A stretch of DNA of 64,000 nucleotides from Janthinobacterium aquaticum (GTDB lineage Bacteria > Pseudomonadota > Gammaproteobacteria > Burkholderiales > Burkholderiaceae_D). The notes below the pieces were generated by a model, which saw nothing but the letters and a program-made list of their open reading frames with translations, made no database searches and was not told where the DNA came from. Positions within the stretch are counted from its first letter, which is position 1. Each line of letters opens with the position of its first letter. Location: NCBI RefSeq assembly GCF_009208565.1, contig NZ_WFLK01000002.1:248001-312000 (forward strand), written 5' to 3'. Below, piece by piece: positions 23,754 to 33,948 of this stretch. The position numbers and the translations under genes were made by a program.

Positions 23754-24776
23754 TCAGAACTCTACAATCCGCGCTTCGCGCATGGCCTGCGTCATGGCCA
23801 GGCCCAGGCGGGTGGCTTCGGTGGCGTCGTTCAGGCGCAGGGTCAGCTGGCCCTGGCCCAAGGCTGCGTCGACGAATTCTTGGGCTTCGACCAGGAAGGC
23901 GTCGGCAAAGCGGGCGTAGAAGTCGGGCGTGCATTCGTTGCGTACGCCGTGCACGTCGGAAATTTCCACGCGGTTCAGGCGCGGGTTGTTGCCCACCGCC
24001 AGCCGTCCCTCGGTGCCAAATACTTCGGTCAGCGTTTCATGGCCATGCGCCAGCGTGCGCGAGGCGAGGAAGGTGGCCATGCTGCCGTCGGAAAACTCGA
24101 CCGTGGCCAGGCCATTGTCGACATCGCCAAATGCCTGCAGGCCCTTGTGGATGGCGTTGGTGCCGCTCGCATACACGCGCTTGGGTACCGGATTGCCCAG
24201 GAGCCAGCGTGCCAGGTCGATATCGTGCACGCTGCAGTCGAGGAAAATGCCGCCGCTGGTCGGGGCAAAGCGCATAAAGGCGCCGCTCGGGTCGTTCTGG
24301 TCGCACGTTTGCGAGCGTACCAGATAGGGCTTGCCGATCATGCCGCGCGCGATTTTTTGCTGCGCGTCATGGTAGCTGGCGTCGAAGCGGCGCACAAAGC
24401 CGATCATGGCCGTCAGCTGCGGATGGCGCGCCGCCTCCGCTTCCACTGCCAGGCAGTCGGCCAGGTCGAGCGATAGCGGCTTTTCGCAAAATACATGCTT
24501 GCCGGCGCGCAGGGCGGCGATGATCTGCTGCGCATGCAGCGAAGTCGGCGTGACGAGAAAGACGGCGTCCAGGCCGGGGTGGGCCAGCATGGCGTCGTAG
24601 TCGGCATAGGTGCTGGTGATACCCAGCGTGGCGGCAGCCCAGTCCAGTTCGGTTTGCAGGGGGCTGCAGGCGGCTACTACGCGGGCGTTCGGCACGCGCT
24701 GGGCCAGGTTGCGCGCATGGCGCTGGCCGAGCCGGCCCAGGCCGACTATGCCGATATTCAAAACAGGCGATGACAT
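23754..24776 (-). CDS. Gfo/Idh/MocA-family oxidoreductase
   Basis: The 340-residue NAD(P)-dependent dehydrogenase begins with a Rossmann fold (IGIVGLGRLGQRHARNL, residues 8-24). The EKP motif (HVFCEKPLSLD) and a DCSVHDIDLARWLLG segment with the catalytic histidine follow. The pattern fits inositol or scyllo-inositol dehydrogenases, but substrate choice within this family cannot be read reliably. GGAGA precedes ATG 24776. It is the third gene of the rpiR-iolG unit, 28 bases after iolG. A likely job is oxidation of an inositol isomer or a related sugar; that is inferred from context. Confidence 0.85.
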   Translation of the reverse strand: MSSPVLNIGIVGLGRLGQRHARNLAQRVPNARVVAACSPLQTELDWAAATLGITSTYADYDAMLAHPGLDAVFLVTPTSLHAQQIIAALRAGKHVFCEKPLSLDLADCLAVEAEAARHPQLTAMIGFVRRFDASYHDAQQKIARGMIGKPYLVRSQTCDQNDPSGAFMRFAPTSGGIFLDCSVHDIDLARWLLGNPVPKRVYASGTNAIHKGLQAFGDVDNGLATVEFSDGSMATFLASRTLAHGHETLTEVFGTEGRLAVGNNPRLNRVEISDVHGVRNECTPDFYARFADAFLVEAQEFVDAALGQGQLTLRLNDATEATRLGLAMTQAMREARIVEF

Positions 24777-24804
24777 CAGGTCTCCAATCTTTTTTATTTT
24801 TTAT

Positions 24805-25791
24805 TTACAGTTCAACGACGCGGCGCTCGCGCCACGACAGCGTGGCCGCCTCGGCCAGTTCCAGTGCTTTCAGGCCGTCGTGCACAGTCGTGCGCAGCGC
24901 CGTGCCGTTGGTCAGGGCGTCAAAGAAATGCGCCATTTCCTGGGCGTAAGCCACGCGGTAGCGTTCCAGGAAGAAGTCTTCCGGTTTGTCGACGCTGACA
25001 TTGACGGCGCCATAGGCTGTCACTTCGGTCGGCTTGTGGTTGCCGGCCTGCAGCATGCCCTTGTCGCCCAGCACCTCGAAACGCTGGTCGTAGCCATAGG
25101 CGGCGCGGCGCGTGGCGTTGATCTGGCACAGGCGGCCTTTGGCGGTGCGGATGGTGACCACGGCTGTGTCGAGGTCGCCTGCTTCGCCGATGGCCGGGTC
25201 GACCAGGCAGCTGCCGGTGGCGTGCACGCTGACCGCTTCATCGTCGAGTATCCAGCGGAAGATGTCGAAGTCGTGGATCAGCATGTCCTTGAAGATGCCG
25301 CCCGATACTTTGATATAGCTGACCGGTGGTGGGCCCGGATCGCGGCTGGTGACCACCAGCAATTCGGGTGTGCCGATCTCGCCGGCCGCGATGCGCTGCT
25401 TGACGGCATTGAAGGTCGGATCGTAGCGGCGTTGGAAACCGAGCATGCACAGCACGCCCGCTTCCTTGACGGCGGCGGCGCAGGCGCGCGCACGGTCGAT
25501 GGTGAGGTCGACCGGCTTTTCGCAGAAGATGGCCTTGCCGGCAGCGGCCGAGCGCAGGATCAGGTCGGCGTGGGTGTCGGTGCTCGAGGCAATCACCACG
25601 GCCTTGATGGCCGGGTCGGCCAGCGCCGCTTCCACACTGGCGCTGCTGCCGCCATGCTGGGCGGCCAGGGAGGCGGCCGCTTCCTGGTTGACGTCCACGA
25701 CGTACTTGAACTGCACGCCTGGTTGGGCAGCCAGGTTGGCTGCATGGATTTTGCCGATGCGTCCGGCACCGAACAACGCTACTTCAATCAT
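24805..25791 (-). CDS. iolG: myo-Inositol 2-dehydrogenase
   Basis: The 328-residue enzyme oxidises myo-inositol to 2-keto-myo-inositol with NAD. The Rossmann motif is GAGRIGKIHAANL (residues 8-20). The EKP motif is IFCEKPVDL (about 92-100). The conserved block GGIFKDMLIHDFDIFRWIL at about 164-182 contains the catalytic aspartate and histidine of the family. It overlaps the regulator gene by eight bases and is followed closely by another dehydrogenase of the same superfamily. The adjoining plus-strand cluster encodes the next pathway steps, which makes the assignment firm. Confidence 0.88.
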   Translation of the reverse strand: MIEVALFGAGRIGKIHAANLAAQPGVQFKYVVDVNQEAAASLAAQHGGSSASVEAALADPAIKAVVIASSTDTHADLILRSAAAGKAIFCEKPVDLTIDRARACAAAVKEAGVLCMLGFQRRYDPTFNAVKQRIAAGEIGTPELLVVTSRDPGPPPVSYIKVSGGIFKDMLIHDFDIFRWILDDEAVSVHATGSCLVDPAIGEAGDLDTAVVTIRTAKGRLCQINATRRAAYGYDQRFEVLGDKGMLQAGNHKPTEVTAYGAVNVSVDKPEDFFLERYRVAYAQEMAHFFDALTNGTALRTTVHDGLKALELAEAATLSWRERRVVEL

Positions 25792-26650
25792 CTTGGTCTC
25801 CTGGGGTATGAATTTCTTCGATGTCGAGCTCTAGTTTGTAGGCCAGGGCGATAAACAGCGCCTGGCACAGGCAGATGGTGCTGGTCAGCGAGCGGAAGGC
25901 AAAGGCGCTGCCCTCGGTCACGGTCAACAACGCGCTGGCGGTGCGCGCCAGTGGCGCCAGTTTGCTGTCGGTAATGACCAAGACCTTGGCGCCCTTGTCC
26001 TGCGCCACCTTGATGCACTGCTGGGTTTCCTTGCCGTAAGGCGAGAAACTGATGGCGATCGCCACATCGCGTTCACGCACGCTGCGCATCTGCTCGCGGT
26101 GCATGCCGCCCAGGCCTGTCACCAGGTGCACGCGCTTGGCGGTGTGCTCGAGCGCGTAGGCGATATAGGAGGCGATCGGAAAGGACCGGCGTACGCCGAT
26201 CACATAGATATTGTCTGCTTTCAAGAGCAGATTGACGGCCGCTTCGAGCTGCGCATCGTCGAGGCCGGCGGCCAGGTCGTCGAGGCCGGCGCGGCTGGCG
26301 CCGACAAATTCGCGCGTCAGGTCGCCGGCGCTCAGCTTGGCGTCACGCGTGGAGATGAGCTTGCGGATGCGCTGCTGGTAGTCGGGCGCGGCGCCAGCCT
26401 GTTCGGTATAGGCCTGGCGAAACACATCCTGCATTTCAGAAAAACCTGTGTAGCCGAAGCGCTGCGCAAAGCGCACGATGGCCGACGGCTGCACGTCGCA
26501 GGCGGCGGCAATGTCGCTGATGCGCTCGAGCATCAGGCTGGCACGGTGTTTTTCGATGTATTGGGCGATGACTTTGAGCTGCCGCGAGAGGTTGTCGTAC
26601 TCGGTGGCAATCTGCTGCATCAGTTGCTCGATGGGGGCGGTGGCTGCCAT
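25784..26650 (-). CDS. MurR/RpiR-family transcriptional regulator of the inositol locus
   Basis: The 288-residue protein has an N-terminal HTH of the RpiR type (about residues 15-85, with RISDIAAACDVQPSAIVRFAQRFGYTGFSEM) and a C-terminal SIS sugar-phosphate-binding domain from about 125 (NIYVIGVRRSFPIASYIAY). Regulators of this kind control inositol genes in alpha- and betaproteobacteria as IolR. AAAGGAT precedes ATG 26650; the frame extends 46 codons more but into the intergenic repeat. It is the first gene of the minus-strand unit and is divergent from the inositol importer, so it probably controls both. The ligand may be an inositol-pathway phosphate. Confidence 0.88.
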   Translation of the reverse strand: MAATAPIEQLMQQIATEYDNLSRQLKVIAQYIEKHRASLMLERISDIAAACDVQPSAIVRFAQRFGYTGFSEMQDVFRQAYTEQAGAAPDYQQRIRKLISTRDAKLSAGDLTREFVGASRAGLDDLAAGLDDAQLEAAVNLLLKADNIYVIGVRRSFPIASYIAYALEHTAKRVHLVTGLGGMHREQMRSVRERDVAIAISFSPYGKETQQCIKVAQDKGAKVLVITDSKLAPLARTASALLTVTEGSAFAFRSLTSTICLCQALFIALAYKLELDIEEIHTPGDQDD

Positions 26651-26690
26651 ATGCTGCTGATCCTTTTTTGTGCCTGCGAAACGCTTGCTT

Positions 26691-26768
26691 GTCGGATGTC
26701 GCCCTTTGGGCTGATTCGACATATTGCTTGCATGTCGGATTACGCCCGGTGGGCTAATCCGACCTACG
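26691..26768. repeat. Palindromic intergenic repeat, diverged copy
   Basis: Two hairpins of the same family as those at 23636-23733 lie here: GTCGGAT...ATTCGAC (26691-26720, imperfect) and GTCGGATTA...TAATCCGAC (26734-26763), the latter followed by CTACG. The tops are GCCC-TTT-GGGC and GCCC-GGT-GGGC. Both copies of the element thus flank the regulator, iolG and second dehydrogenase genes. Confidence 0.75.
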
Positions 26769-26828
26769 GCGTATCCGGTGTACGGCAAGGTGGGTTGGTA
26801 TGGCGAGAATTATAGGAGTGAAACGAAA

Positions 26829-26850
26829 AAATAGAAACGATTTTCTATTT
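26829..26850. promoter_or_regulatory. Candidate operator for the RpiR-type inositol regulator
   Basis: AAATAGAAA (26829-26837) and TTTCTATTT (26842-26850) are perfect complements around CGAT. The core GAA-N6-TTC resembles the GGAA-N6-TTCC palindrome that I recall for IolR of Sinorhizobium. It sits between the divergent regulator and importer genes. Function is inferred. Confidence 0.5.
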
Positions 26851-26996
26851 AAATTATTTTTGAAATTTTCATTGCATTTGCTTTTTACCTGGACTAATCT
26901 GTGCGCAGTGCACCGGTTTGCATGTTGACAAGCGAGCCGGTGTCACCCTTCATAAAAGCTGGCAACTATAAAAATTATTCCGTTTAGGAGACATTC

Positions 26997-28046
26997 ATGC
27001 AAAGCAATAAAGGCAAGGGTTTGTTGAAGTGCCTGGCCATCGCCAGCCTCGGTCTGGGTCTCGGTCTGAGCGCCGGCGTCAGCCATGCAGCGGGCGAGAA
27101 ATTCGTCATGGTCAGCCATGCGCCGGACTCCGATTCCTGGTGGAACACCATCAAGAACGCCATCAAGCAGGCCGGCGACGATTTTAACGTGACCGTCGAC
27201 TACCGCAATCCGCCCAATGGCGACCTGGCCGACATGGCCCGCCTGATCGAGCAATCGGCGGCGCGCAACTACGACGGCCTGATCGCCGACATCGCCGACT
27301 TCAGCGTGCTGCAAAAGCCGCTGGGCACGGTGGTGGCCAAGAAGATACTGCTGGTGACCATCAACTCGGGCACGCTGCAACAGAGCGAACAGCTGAAAGC
27401 CATCATGCACGTGGGCCAGCCTGAATACGACGCCGGCTACGGCGCCGGCAAGCGCGCCAAGGAAGCGGGCATCAAGTCGTTCGTGTGCGTGAATCACTAT
27501 GCGATGAATGCCTCGTCGTTCGAGCGCTGCCGCGGCTTTGCCGAGGCGCTGGGCGTGGACTTCAAGTCGTCCACGCTTGACACCAACGGCGTCGATCCTG
27601 GCGTGATTGAAAGCAAGGTCAGCGCCTATCTGCGCAGCAATCCGAAAACCCAGGCGGTGCTGGCGCTGGGCCCCGATTCGGCGCCGCCTGCCATGCGCGC
27701 GGTAGAAAAAATGGGCCTGAAAGGCAAGATGTATTTTGCCACCTTTGACCTGTCCGAAGAAATTACCAAAGGCATCAAGGACGGCTCGATCCAGTTTGCG
27801 ATCGACCAGCAGCCTTACCTGCAGGGCTATATCCCGGTTGCCGTGATGGCCATCATGAAACAGCAGAAGATTACTGACCTGGCCAAGGTCAAGGAAATCC
27901 TGATCGCCAATCCGAAATACCAGGCTCGCCTGGCTGAGTACGGTCTCACCCCCATCTATGGCCCGCGCCATATCAGCTCCGGCCCAGGCTTCGTGACCAA
28001 GGACAACATCGCCAAGGTCGAGAAGTACGCCGGGCAATACCGCTAA
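26997..28046 (+). CDS. Periplasmic inositol-type sugar-binding protein of ABC importer
   Basis: This 349-residue protein is a periplasmic binding protein of the ribose/inositol class (type 1 fold). A signal peptide ends at about residue 31 (SHA before AGEKF). The mature start FVMVSHAPDSDSWWNTIKNAIKQAGDD is typical of the class, as are DQQPYLQGY near the C-terminus and the two-domain length. It starts the plus-strand inositol operon and is preceded by AGGAG. Caulobacter IbpA performs this task for myo-inositol, and inositol binding is inferred from the adjoining iol genes. Confidence 0.88.
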   Translation: MQSNKGKGLLKCLAIASLGLGLGLSAGVSHAAGEKFVMVSHAPDSDSWWNTIKNAIKQAGDDFNVTVDYRNPPNGDLADMARLIEQSAARNYDGLIADIADFSVLQKPLGTVVAKKILLVTINSGTLQQSEQLKAIMHVGQPEYDAGYGAGKRAKEAGIKSFVCVNHYAMNASSFERCRGFAEALGVDFKSSTLDTNGVDPGVIESKVSAYLRSNPKTQAVLALGPDSAPPAMRAVEKMGLKGKMYFATFDLSEEITKGIKDGSIQFAIDQQPYLQGYIPVAVMAIMKQQKITDLAKVKEILIANPKYQARLAEYGLTPIYGPRHISSGPGFVTKDNIAKVEKYAGQYR

Positions 28047-28074
28047 TCCGGCTCTTACCATCAGCTTTGCCAGC

Positions 28075-28123
28075 GGCCTGCGATGCAGGCCGGTTCCATC
28101 GCCGCCCACGTAGCAGGGGCGGC
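28075..28123 (+). terminator. Two stem-loops between binding-protein and permease genes
   Basis: GGCCTGC-GAT-GCAGGCC (28075-28091) and GCCGCCC-N9-GGGCGGC (28101-28107 with 28117-28123) follow the binding-protein stop. Neither has a T run. They probably protect the upstream message and attenuate the rest of the operon. Confidence 0.5.
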
Positions 28124-28170
28124 GGGCGGGACGCGCACGCCTGGCGCAAGGTACTCAGAAAGGACATTGT

Positions 28171-29340
28171 ATGACTGTGCTCGAAACCAGCCTGGCCACC
28201 CCCGGCGCCAAGCCCCCGACAGACACCAAAGCCGGCCGGCCTGCCGCCGCCGCCACCGATGAGCGCGTGGGCAGCGTCAGCTGGGTCAAGCGTTTTTTTG
28301 GCCGCCCCGAATTTGCTTCGATTTCCGGCACCGTGCTGGTCTTCGCGTTTTTCATCATTACCGCCGGCGACTCCGGCATGTTCAACCTCGATGGCGTGGT
28401 CAACTGGATGCAGGTGGCTTCCTACCTGGGCATTATCGCCATCGGCGCCTGCCTGTTGATGATCGCCGGTGAATTCGACTTGTCGATCGGCTCGATGATC
28501 GGCTTTGCCGGCATGATGATCGCCATTCCCACCATTTATTTCCACTGGCCGCTGTGGATGGCGATTATTTTTGCCTTTGCCGGCTCGATGGCGCTGGGCT
28601 GGCTCAACGGCTATATCGTGATCAAGACGCGCCTGCCGTCGTTTATCGTCACGCTGGCTTTCCTGTTTATCCTGCGCGGCCTGACGCTGGCGCTGTCGAT
28701 CATGTTTGCCAACCGCACCATCGTGTCCGGCGTGGGCGAACTGGCAGCCCAGGACTGGCTGGCCAGCCTGCTGTTCCACGGTAATTTCGCCACCGGCCTG
28801 TTCCACTGGATGGGCAGCCAAGGCTGGATCGCCATGCTTGACGATGGCACGCCGCTGGTCAAAGGCATTCCCAAGGTGATCGGCTGGTGGGTGGCGCTTG
28901 CTGCCGGTGCGGCGTTTGTCCTGTCGCGTACCCGTGCCGGCAACTGGATGTTTGCCGTCGGCGGCGACGCCAACGCGGCCAAGAACGTCGGCGTGCCGGT
29001 GCGCAAGGTCAAGGTCTCGCTGTTTGTCTTTACTGCATTCTGTGCCTGCCTGTTTGCCACCTTGCAGGTATGCGATATCGGTTCGGCCGCTGCCGACCGC
29101 GGCATGCAGAAGGAATTCGAAGCCATTATTGCAGCGGTGATCGGCGGCGCGCTGCTGACCGGCGGCTACGGCTCGGTAGTTGGCGCCTGCTTCGGCGCCC
29201 TGATCTTCGGGGTGGTACAGATCGGCATTACCTATACCAATATCAACTCGGACTGGTTCCGCGTGTTCCTCGGCGTAATGCTGTTGATCGCGGTGCTGTT
29301 CAATAACTTCGTGCGCTCCCGCGTCACGGAAGCGAGGTAA
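28171..29340 (+). CDS. Inositol ABC transporter permease
   Basis: The 389-residue inner-membrane permease belongs to the RbsC/BPD-transp-2 family. It has about ten hydrophobic segments after a soluble N-terminal stretch of some 45 residues that is rich in alanine and proline. Conserved blocks include [34 protein letters not shown] and the [14 protein letters not shown] loop. AAAGGA precedes ATG 28171. The ATPase gene follows after two bases. It forms the channel for the binding protein encoded before it. Confidence 0.88.
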   Translation: MTVLETSLATPGAKPPTDTKAGRPAAAATDERVGSVSWVKRFFGRPEFASISGTVLVFAFFIITAGDSGMFNLDGVVNWMQVASYLGIIAIGACLLMIAGEFDLSIGSMIGFAGMMIAIPTIYFHWPLWMAIIFAFAGSMALGWLNGYIVIKTRLPSFIVTLAFLFILRGLTLALSIMFANRTIVSGVGELAAQDWLASLLFHGNFATGLFHWMGSQGWIAMLDDGTPLVKGIPKVIGWWVALAAGAAFVLSRTRAGNWMFAVGGDANAAKNVGVPVRKVKVSLFVFTAFCACLFATLQVCDIGSAAADRGMQKEFEAIIAAVIGGALLTGGYGSVVGACFGALIFGVVQIGITYTNINSDWFRVFLGVMLLIAVLFNNFVRSRVTEAR

Positions 29341-29342
29341 TC

Positions 29343-30128
<786 letters not shown>

Positions 30129-30138
30129 GGACAAACCC

Positions 30139-32094
30139 ATGAAAAACAATGCACATTTTGCCAGTGGCCGCGCGCTCGACGTGATCTGCCTGGGGCGCCT
30201 GGCGGTGGACCTGTACGCGCAGCAGATCGGCAGCACGCTGGAAGACGCCACCAGTTTTGCCAAATACCTGGGCGGCTCGTCGGCCAATATCGCCTTCGGC
30301 ACGGCGCGCCTGGGCCTCAAATCGGCCATGCTGTCGAAAGTGGGTGACGACCATATGGGCCGTTTCCTGACCGACACCTTGCGCAAGGAAGGCTGCGACG
30401 TCAGCCATGTGGCCATCGACCCTGAGCGCCTGACGGCGCTGGTGATGCTGGGCATCAAGGACAAGGATACGTTTCCGCTGATTTTCTTTCGCGAGAACTG
30501 TGCCGACATGGCCATCGAGGCGGACTCGTTCGACGCCGGCTTTATCGGCTCAAGCAAGGCGTTGCTGATTACCGGCACGCATTTTTCCAGCGCTGCCATG
30601 CACGCCGTCAGCAGCCAGGCCCTGGCGCTGGCGCGTGCCAACAATGTGCGCACCGTGCTCGATATCGATTATCGCCCTGTGCTGTGGGGACTGTCGGGCA
30701 AGGCCGATGGCGAAACGCGCTTTGTATCGAGCGACGCCGTCACGCGCCATCTGCAAGGCATCTTGCCGCAGTTCGACCTGGTAGTGGGTACGGAAGAGGA
30801 GTTCATGATTGCCGGCGGCGGCGATGACATTATCGCGTCACTCAAGGCGGTGCGCGCGGTCTCCGGCGCCACGCTGGTGGTCAAGCGCGGCCCGCTCGGC
30901 TGCGCCGTGATCGAAGGCGCCATTCCGGGCAAGCTCGATGATGCGTTCAACTACCGTGGCGTGCAGGTCGACGTGTTGAATGTGCTTGGCGCCGGCGATG
31001 CCTTTATCTCGGGCTTTCTCAAAGGCTGGCTGCGCGGCGAAGATTACGACGCCTGCTGCCGCTACGCCAATGCGTGCGGCGCGCTGGTGGTGTCGCGCCA
31101 TGGCTGCGCACCGGCCATGCCGTCGCCGGCAGAACTCGATTACTTCCTGGCCCATGCCGCGAGGCTCACCCAGCCGGATCAGGACGCCACGCTGGCGCGA
31201 TTGCACCGCACTACGGTGGCGCGCAAGCAGTGGGACGAACTGTGCGTGTTTGCGTTCGACCATCGCACCCAGTTTTTTGAGCTGGCGCAGCAGGCCGGCG
31301 CGCCCGAAGCGTCGATTTCCGCGCTCAAGCAGCTGCTGGTGCAAGCCGTGGCGCAGACCGAAACGTCCTTGGGCCTGGCCGGGCGCACGGGCGTGCTGAT
31401 CGATGGCCGCTATGGCGTCGATGCGCTTAATGCCGCAACCGGCCGCGGCTGGTGGATTGGCCGCCCGGTCGAGCTGCCAGGCTCGAATCCGCTGCAGTTC
31501 GACTGGGGCCGCTCGATCGGTTCGCACCTGGTCAGTTGGCCGAAGGAGCACGTGATCAAATGCCTGGTGCAACTGCATCCGGACGATGTGGTGGCCAACC
31601 GGCTGGAACAGGAAGCACAGATCAAGGCGCTGTACGATGCGGCGCAGATCAGCGGCCATGAACTGCTGCTGGAAATCATTCCCCCCGAGTCCCTGCCGCA
31701 GGGCGACGACACCGTGCTGCGCGCCGTCAAGCGCCTGTACAATCTGGGCATCTATCCTGAATGGTGGAAGCTCGAAGGTTTGAGCTCCAGCCAGTGGCGG
31801 GCCATTGATGCGCTGGTGCAGGAACGCGATCCGTATTGCCGTGGCGTGGTGCTGCTGGGCCTGAATGCGCCGATTGCCGAACTGGCCGCCAGCTTTGAAG
31901 AAGCGCGCCACAGCACCACTTGCCGCGGCTTTATGGTCGGGCGTACCATCTTCCAGGAGCCGAGCCGCCGCTGGCTGGCCGGCGAGATCGACGACGCAGC
32001 CTTGATTGCTGCCGTGCGCGCCAATTTCGAGCAGCTGATCGGGCTGTGGCAGCGCACGCGTCAGAACAATGTGCAACTGGAGCGTGCAGCATGA
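30139..32094 (+). CDS. iolC: Bifunctional 5-dehydro-2-deoxygluconokinase / DUF2090 aldolase
   Basis: The 651-residue fusion joins two inositol-pathway steps. Residues about 10-330 form a PfkB-type sugar kinase, IolC, with GGSSANIAFG near the N-terminus and the catalytic GAGDAF motif near residue 285. Residues about 345-640 form a DUF2090 domain, found in place of, or as a relative of, the IolJ aldolase; it includes WDELCVFAFDHRTQF and GRTIFQEPSRRWL. The kinase phosphorylates 5-dehydro-2-deoxygluconate and the second domain is thought to cleave the product. The fusion is a known form in proteobacteria. Its stop overlaps the iolD start in an ATGA. Confidence 0.92.
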   Translation: MKNNAHFASGRALDVICLGRLAVDLYAQQIGSTLEDATSFAKYLGGSSANIAFGTARLGLKSAMLSKVGDDHMGRFLTDTLRKEGCDVSHVAIDPERLTALVMLGIKDKDTFPLIFFRENCADMAIEADSFDAGFIGSSKALLITGTHFSSAAMHAVSSQALALARANNVRTVLDIDYRPVLWGLSGKADGETRFVSSDAVTRHLQGILPQFDLVVGTEEEFMIAGGGDDIIASLKAVRAVSGATLVVKRGPLGCAVIEGAIPGKLDDAFNYRGVQVDVLNVLGAGDAFISGFLKGWLRGEDYDACCRYANACGALVVSRHGCAPAMPSPAELDYFLAHAARLTQPDQDATLARLHRTTVARKQWDELCVFAFDHRTQFFELAQQAGAPEASISALKQLLVQAVAQTETSLGLAGRTGVLIDGRYGVDALNAATGRGWWIGRPVELPGSNPLQFDWGRSIGSHLVSWPKEHVIKCLVQLHPDDVVANRLEQEAQIKALYDAAQISGHELLLEIIPPESLPQGDDTVLRAVKRLYNLGIYPEWWKLEGLSSSQWRAIDALVQERDPYCRGVVLLGLNAPIAELAASFEEARHSTTCRGFMVGRTIFQEPSRRWLAGEIDDAALIAAVRANFEQLIGLWQRTRQNNVQLERAA

Positions 32095-33938
32095 GCAAGA
32101 CCATCCGTTTGACCATGGCCCAGGCGCTGGTGCGCTATCTGGCGGCGCTCAAAGTCGAAGACGGCCAGCCGCTGTTCGGCGGCGCCTTTGCCATTTTTGG
32201 CCACGGCAACGTGGCCGGCCTGGGCGAGGCGCTGTACCAGTACAAAGAACATTTTCCGACCTACCGCGCGCATAACGAACAGGCCATGGCGCATGCAGCG
32301 ATTGCCTACGCCAAGGCGCATATGCGTCGGCGCATGATGGCTGTCACCAGCTCGATCGGACCTGGCGCCACCAATTTGCTGACGGCCTGCGCGCTGGCTC
32401 ATGTGAACCGCCTGCCGGTGCTGCTGCTGCCGGGCGATGTGTTTGTGTCGCGCGCGCCGGACCCGGTGCTGCAGCAGCTTGAAGATCCGGTCGACGGCAG
32501 CGTGTCGGTCAATGATGCGTTCAAGCCGCTGTCGCGCTATTTCGACCGCATTGTCTACCCCGAGCAGTTGCTGACGGCCTTGCCGCGTGCGATTGCCGTG
32601 CTGACCGATCCGGCTGCCTGCGGCCCGGTGACGCTGTCGCTGCCGCAGGACGTGCAGACCATGGCCTACGACTATCCCGAGGAATTCTTTGCGCCGCGCA
32701 TCGTGCGTTTCCGCGCGCTGCCGCCGGTAGCCGACGAACTGGAAGAGGCGGCCGCACTGATCAAAAAGGCCAGGCAGCCTTTGATCGTGGCCGGCGGCGG
32801 CGTGCTGTATGGCGAGGCTGGCGCTGCGCTGCGCGCGTTTGCCGAGCAGCATGGTGTGCCCGTAGCAGAAACCCAGGCCGGCAAGAGCGCCTTGCCGTGG
32901 GACCATCCTTTGCAACTGGGCGCCATCGGCGTGACCGGTTCGCCAGCCGGCAATGCGCTGGCGTTCGAGGCCGACCTGGTGCTGGCGGTCGGCACGCGCC
33001 TGCAGGACTTTACTACCGGTTCCAATTCGCTGTTTGCCAAAGCCGAACTGGTCAGCATCAACGTCAATGGTTTCGATGCGCTCAAACGGCGCGGCCTGGC
33101 CGTGCAGGCCGACGCCACGCTGGGCTTGCAGGGCCTGTCGCAGCTGTTGACCGGCTGGCACAGTGATGCGGCCTGGCGCGAGCGCGCCGAGCAGCAGTCG
33201 CATGGCTGGCGCGAAACGGTGCTGGCCATTACCGGCAAGCGCGAGGTGGCTGGCCTGCCGTATGACGGCGAGGTAATCGGCGCCGTACAGCGCTCCAGCC
33301 TCAATTCGACCACGAACGATATCGCCGTGTGCGCAGCGGGCACGCTGCCGGCCGAACTGCACAAGCTGTGGCGCACCGCCACGCCCGGTGGCTACCATAT
33401 GGAATACGGCTATTCGTGCATGGGCTATGAAATTGCCGGCGGCCTGGGCGTGAAAATGGCCCGACCGGACCGCGAAGTGATCGTGATGGTGGGCGACGGC
33501 AGCTATCTGATGATGAATTCGGAAATCGCCACCTCGGTCATGCTCGATAAAAAACTGATTATCGTGGTACTCGACAACCGTGGCTACGGCTGCATCAACC
33601 GCCTGCAGCAGGCCTGCGGCAATGCGCCGTTCAACAATATGCTGGTCGACTGTTACCAGGAAGGCGAGGGCGCACCGGCCATCGACTTTGCGCTGCACGC
33701 CAGGTCGCTCGGTGCGCTGTCCGAGCATGTGGACTCGATTGCCGAACTGGAGCAGGCATTGCTGCGCGCGCGCGCCGCCAGCCGCACCTACCTGATCTGC
33801 ATCGACACTGACGACAAGCGCACCACCAGCGAAGGCGGCTGCTGGTGGGAGGTAGCCGTGCCGGAAGTATCGACCCAGGAAGGCGTACGCGCCGCGCGTG
33901 CCCGCTATGAAACCGAGCGTCTGCAACAACGCAATTGA
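32091..33938 (+). CDS. iolD: 3D-(3,5/4)-trihydroxycyclohexane-1,2-dione hydrolase
   Basis: This 615-residue thiamine-diphosphate enzyme opens the inositol ring to form 5-deoxy-glucuronate. The catalytic glutamate is E63 in the segment TYRAHNEQAMAHAA. The cofactor motif is VGDGSYLMMNSEIATS with a downstream N in VVLDNRGYG. The fold is that of acetolactate synthases. The longest frame begins at 31920, but ATG 32091 forms an ATGA overlap with iolC and begins with the family's MSKTIRLTMAQALV, so it is the start. iolE follows ten bases after the stop. Confidence 0.93.
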   Translation: MSKTIRLTMAQALVRYLAALKVEDGQPLFGGAFAIFGHGNVAGLGEALYQYKEHFPTYRAHNEQAMAHAAIAYAKAHMRRRMMAVTSSIGPGATNLLTACALAHVNRLPVLLLPGDVFVSRAPDPVLQQLEDPVDGSVSVNDAFKPLSRYFDRIVYPEQLLTALPRAIAVLTDPAACGPVTLSLPQDVQTMAYDYPEEFFAPRIVRFRALPPVADELEEAAALIKKARQPLIVAGGGVLYGEAGAALRAFAEQHGVPVAETQAGKSALPWDHPLQLGAIGVTGSPAGNALAFEADLVLAVGTRLQDFTTGSNSLFAKAELVSINVNGFDALKRRGLAVQADATLGLQGLSQLLTGWHSDAAWRERAEQQSHGWRETVLAITGKREVAGLPYDGEVIGAVQRSSLNSTTNDIAVCAAGTLPAELHKLWRTATPGGYHMEYGYSCMGYEIAGGLGVKMARPDREVIVMVGDGSYLMMNSEIATSVMLDKKLIIVVLDNRGYGCINRLQQACGNAPFNNMLVDCYQEGEGAPAIDFALHARSLGALSEHVDSIAELEQALLRARAASRTYLICIDTDDKRTTSEGGCWWEVAVPEVSTQEGVRAARARYETERLQQRN

Positions 33939-33948
33939 AAGGACTGAA

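Larger units (their letters stand above)
26651..26996. other. Divergent control region of the inositol locus
   Basis: This 346-base interval separates the regulator from the importer and holds no gene. It contains a palindromic repeat pair (26691-26768), then a sharply AT-rich block (26815-26885) with the candidate operator at 26829-26850. A TTGACA hexamer at 26925-26930 could be a -35 element for the plus-strand operon, but the matching -10 is weak. Confidence 0.55.

Noticed and set aside
26925..26956. TTGACA with TTCATA considered as a sigma-70 promoter of the inositol importer
   Set aside because: The -35 is good but the -10 matches poorly, so I did not list it as a feature.
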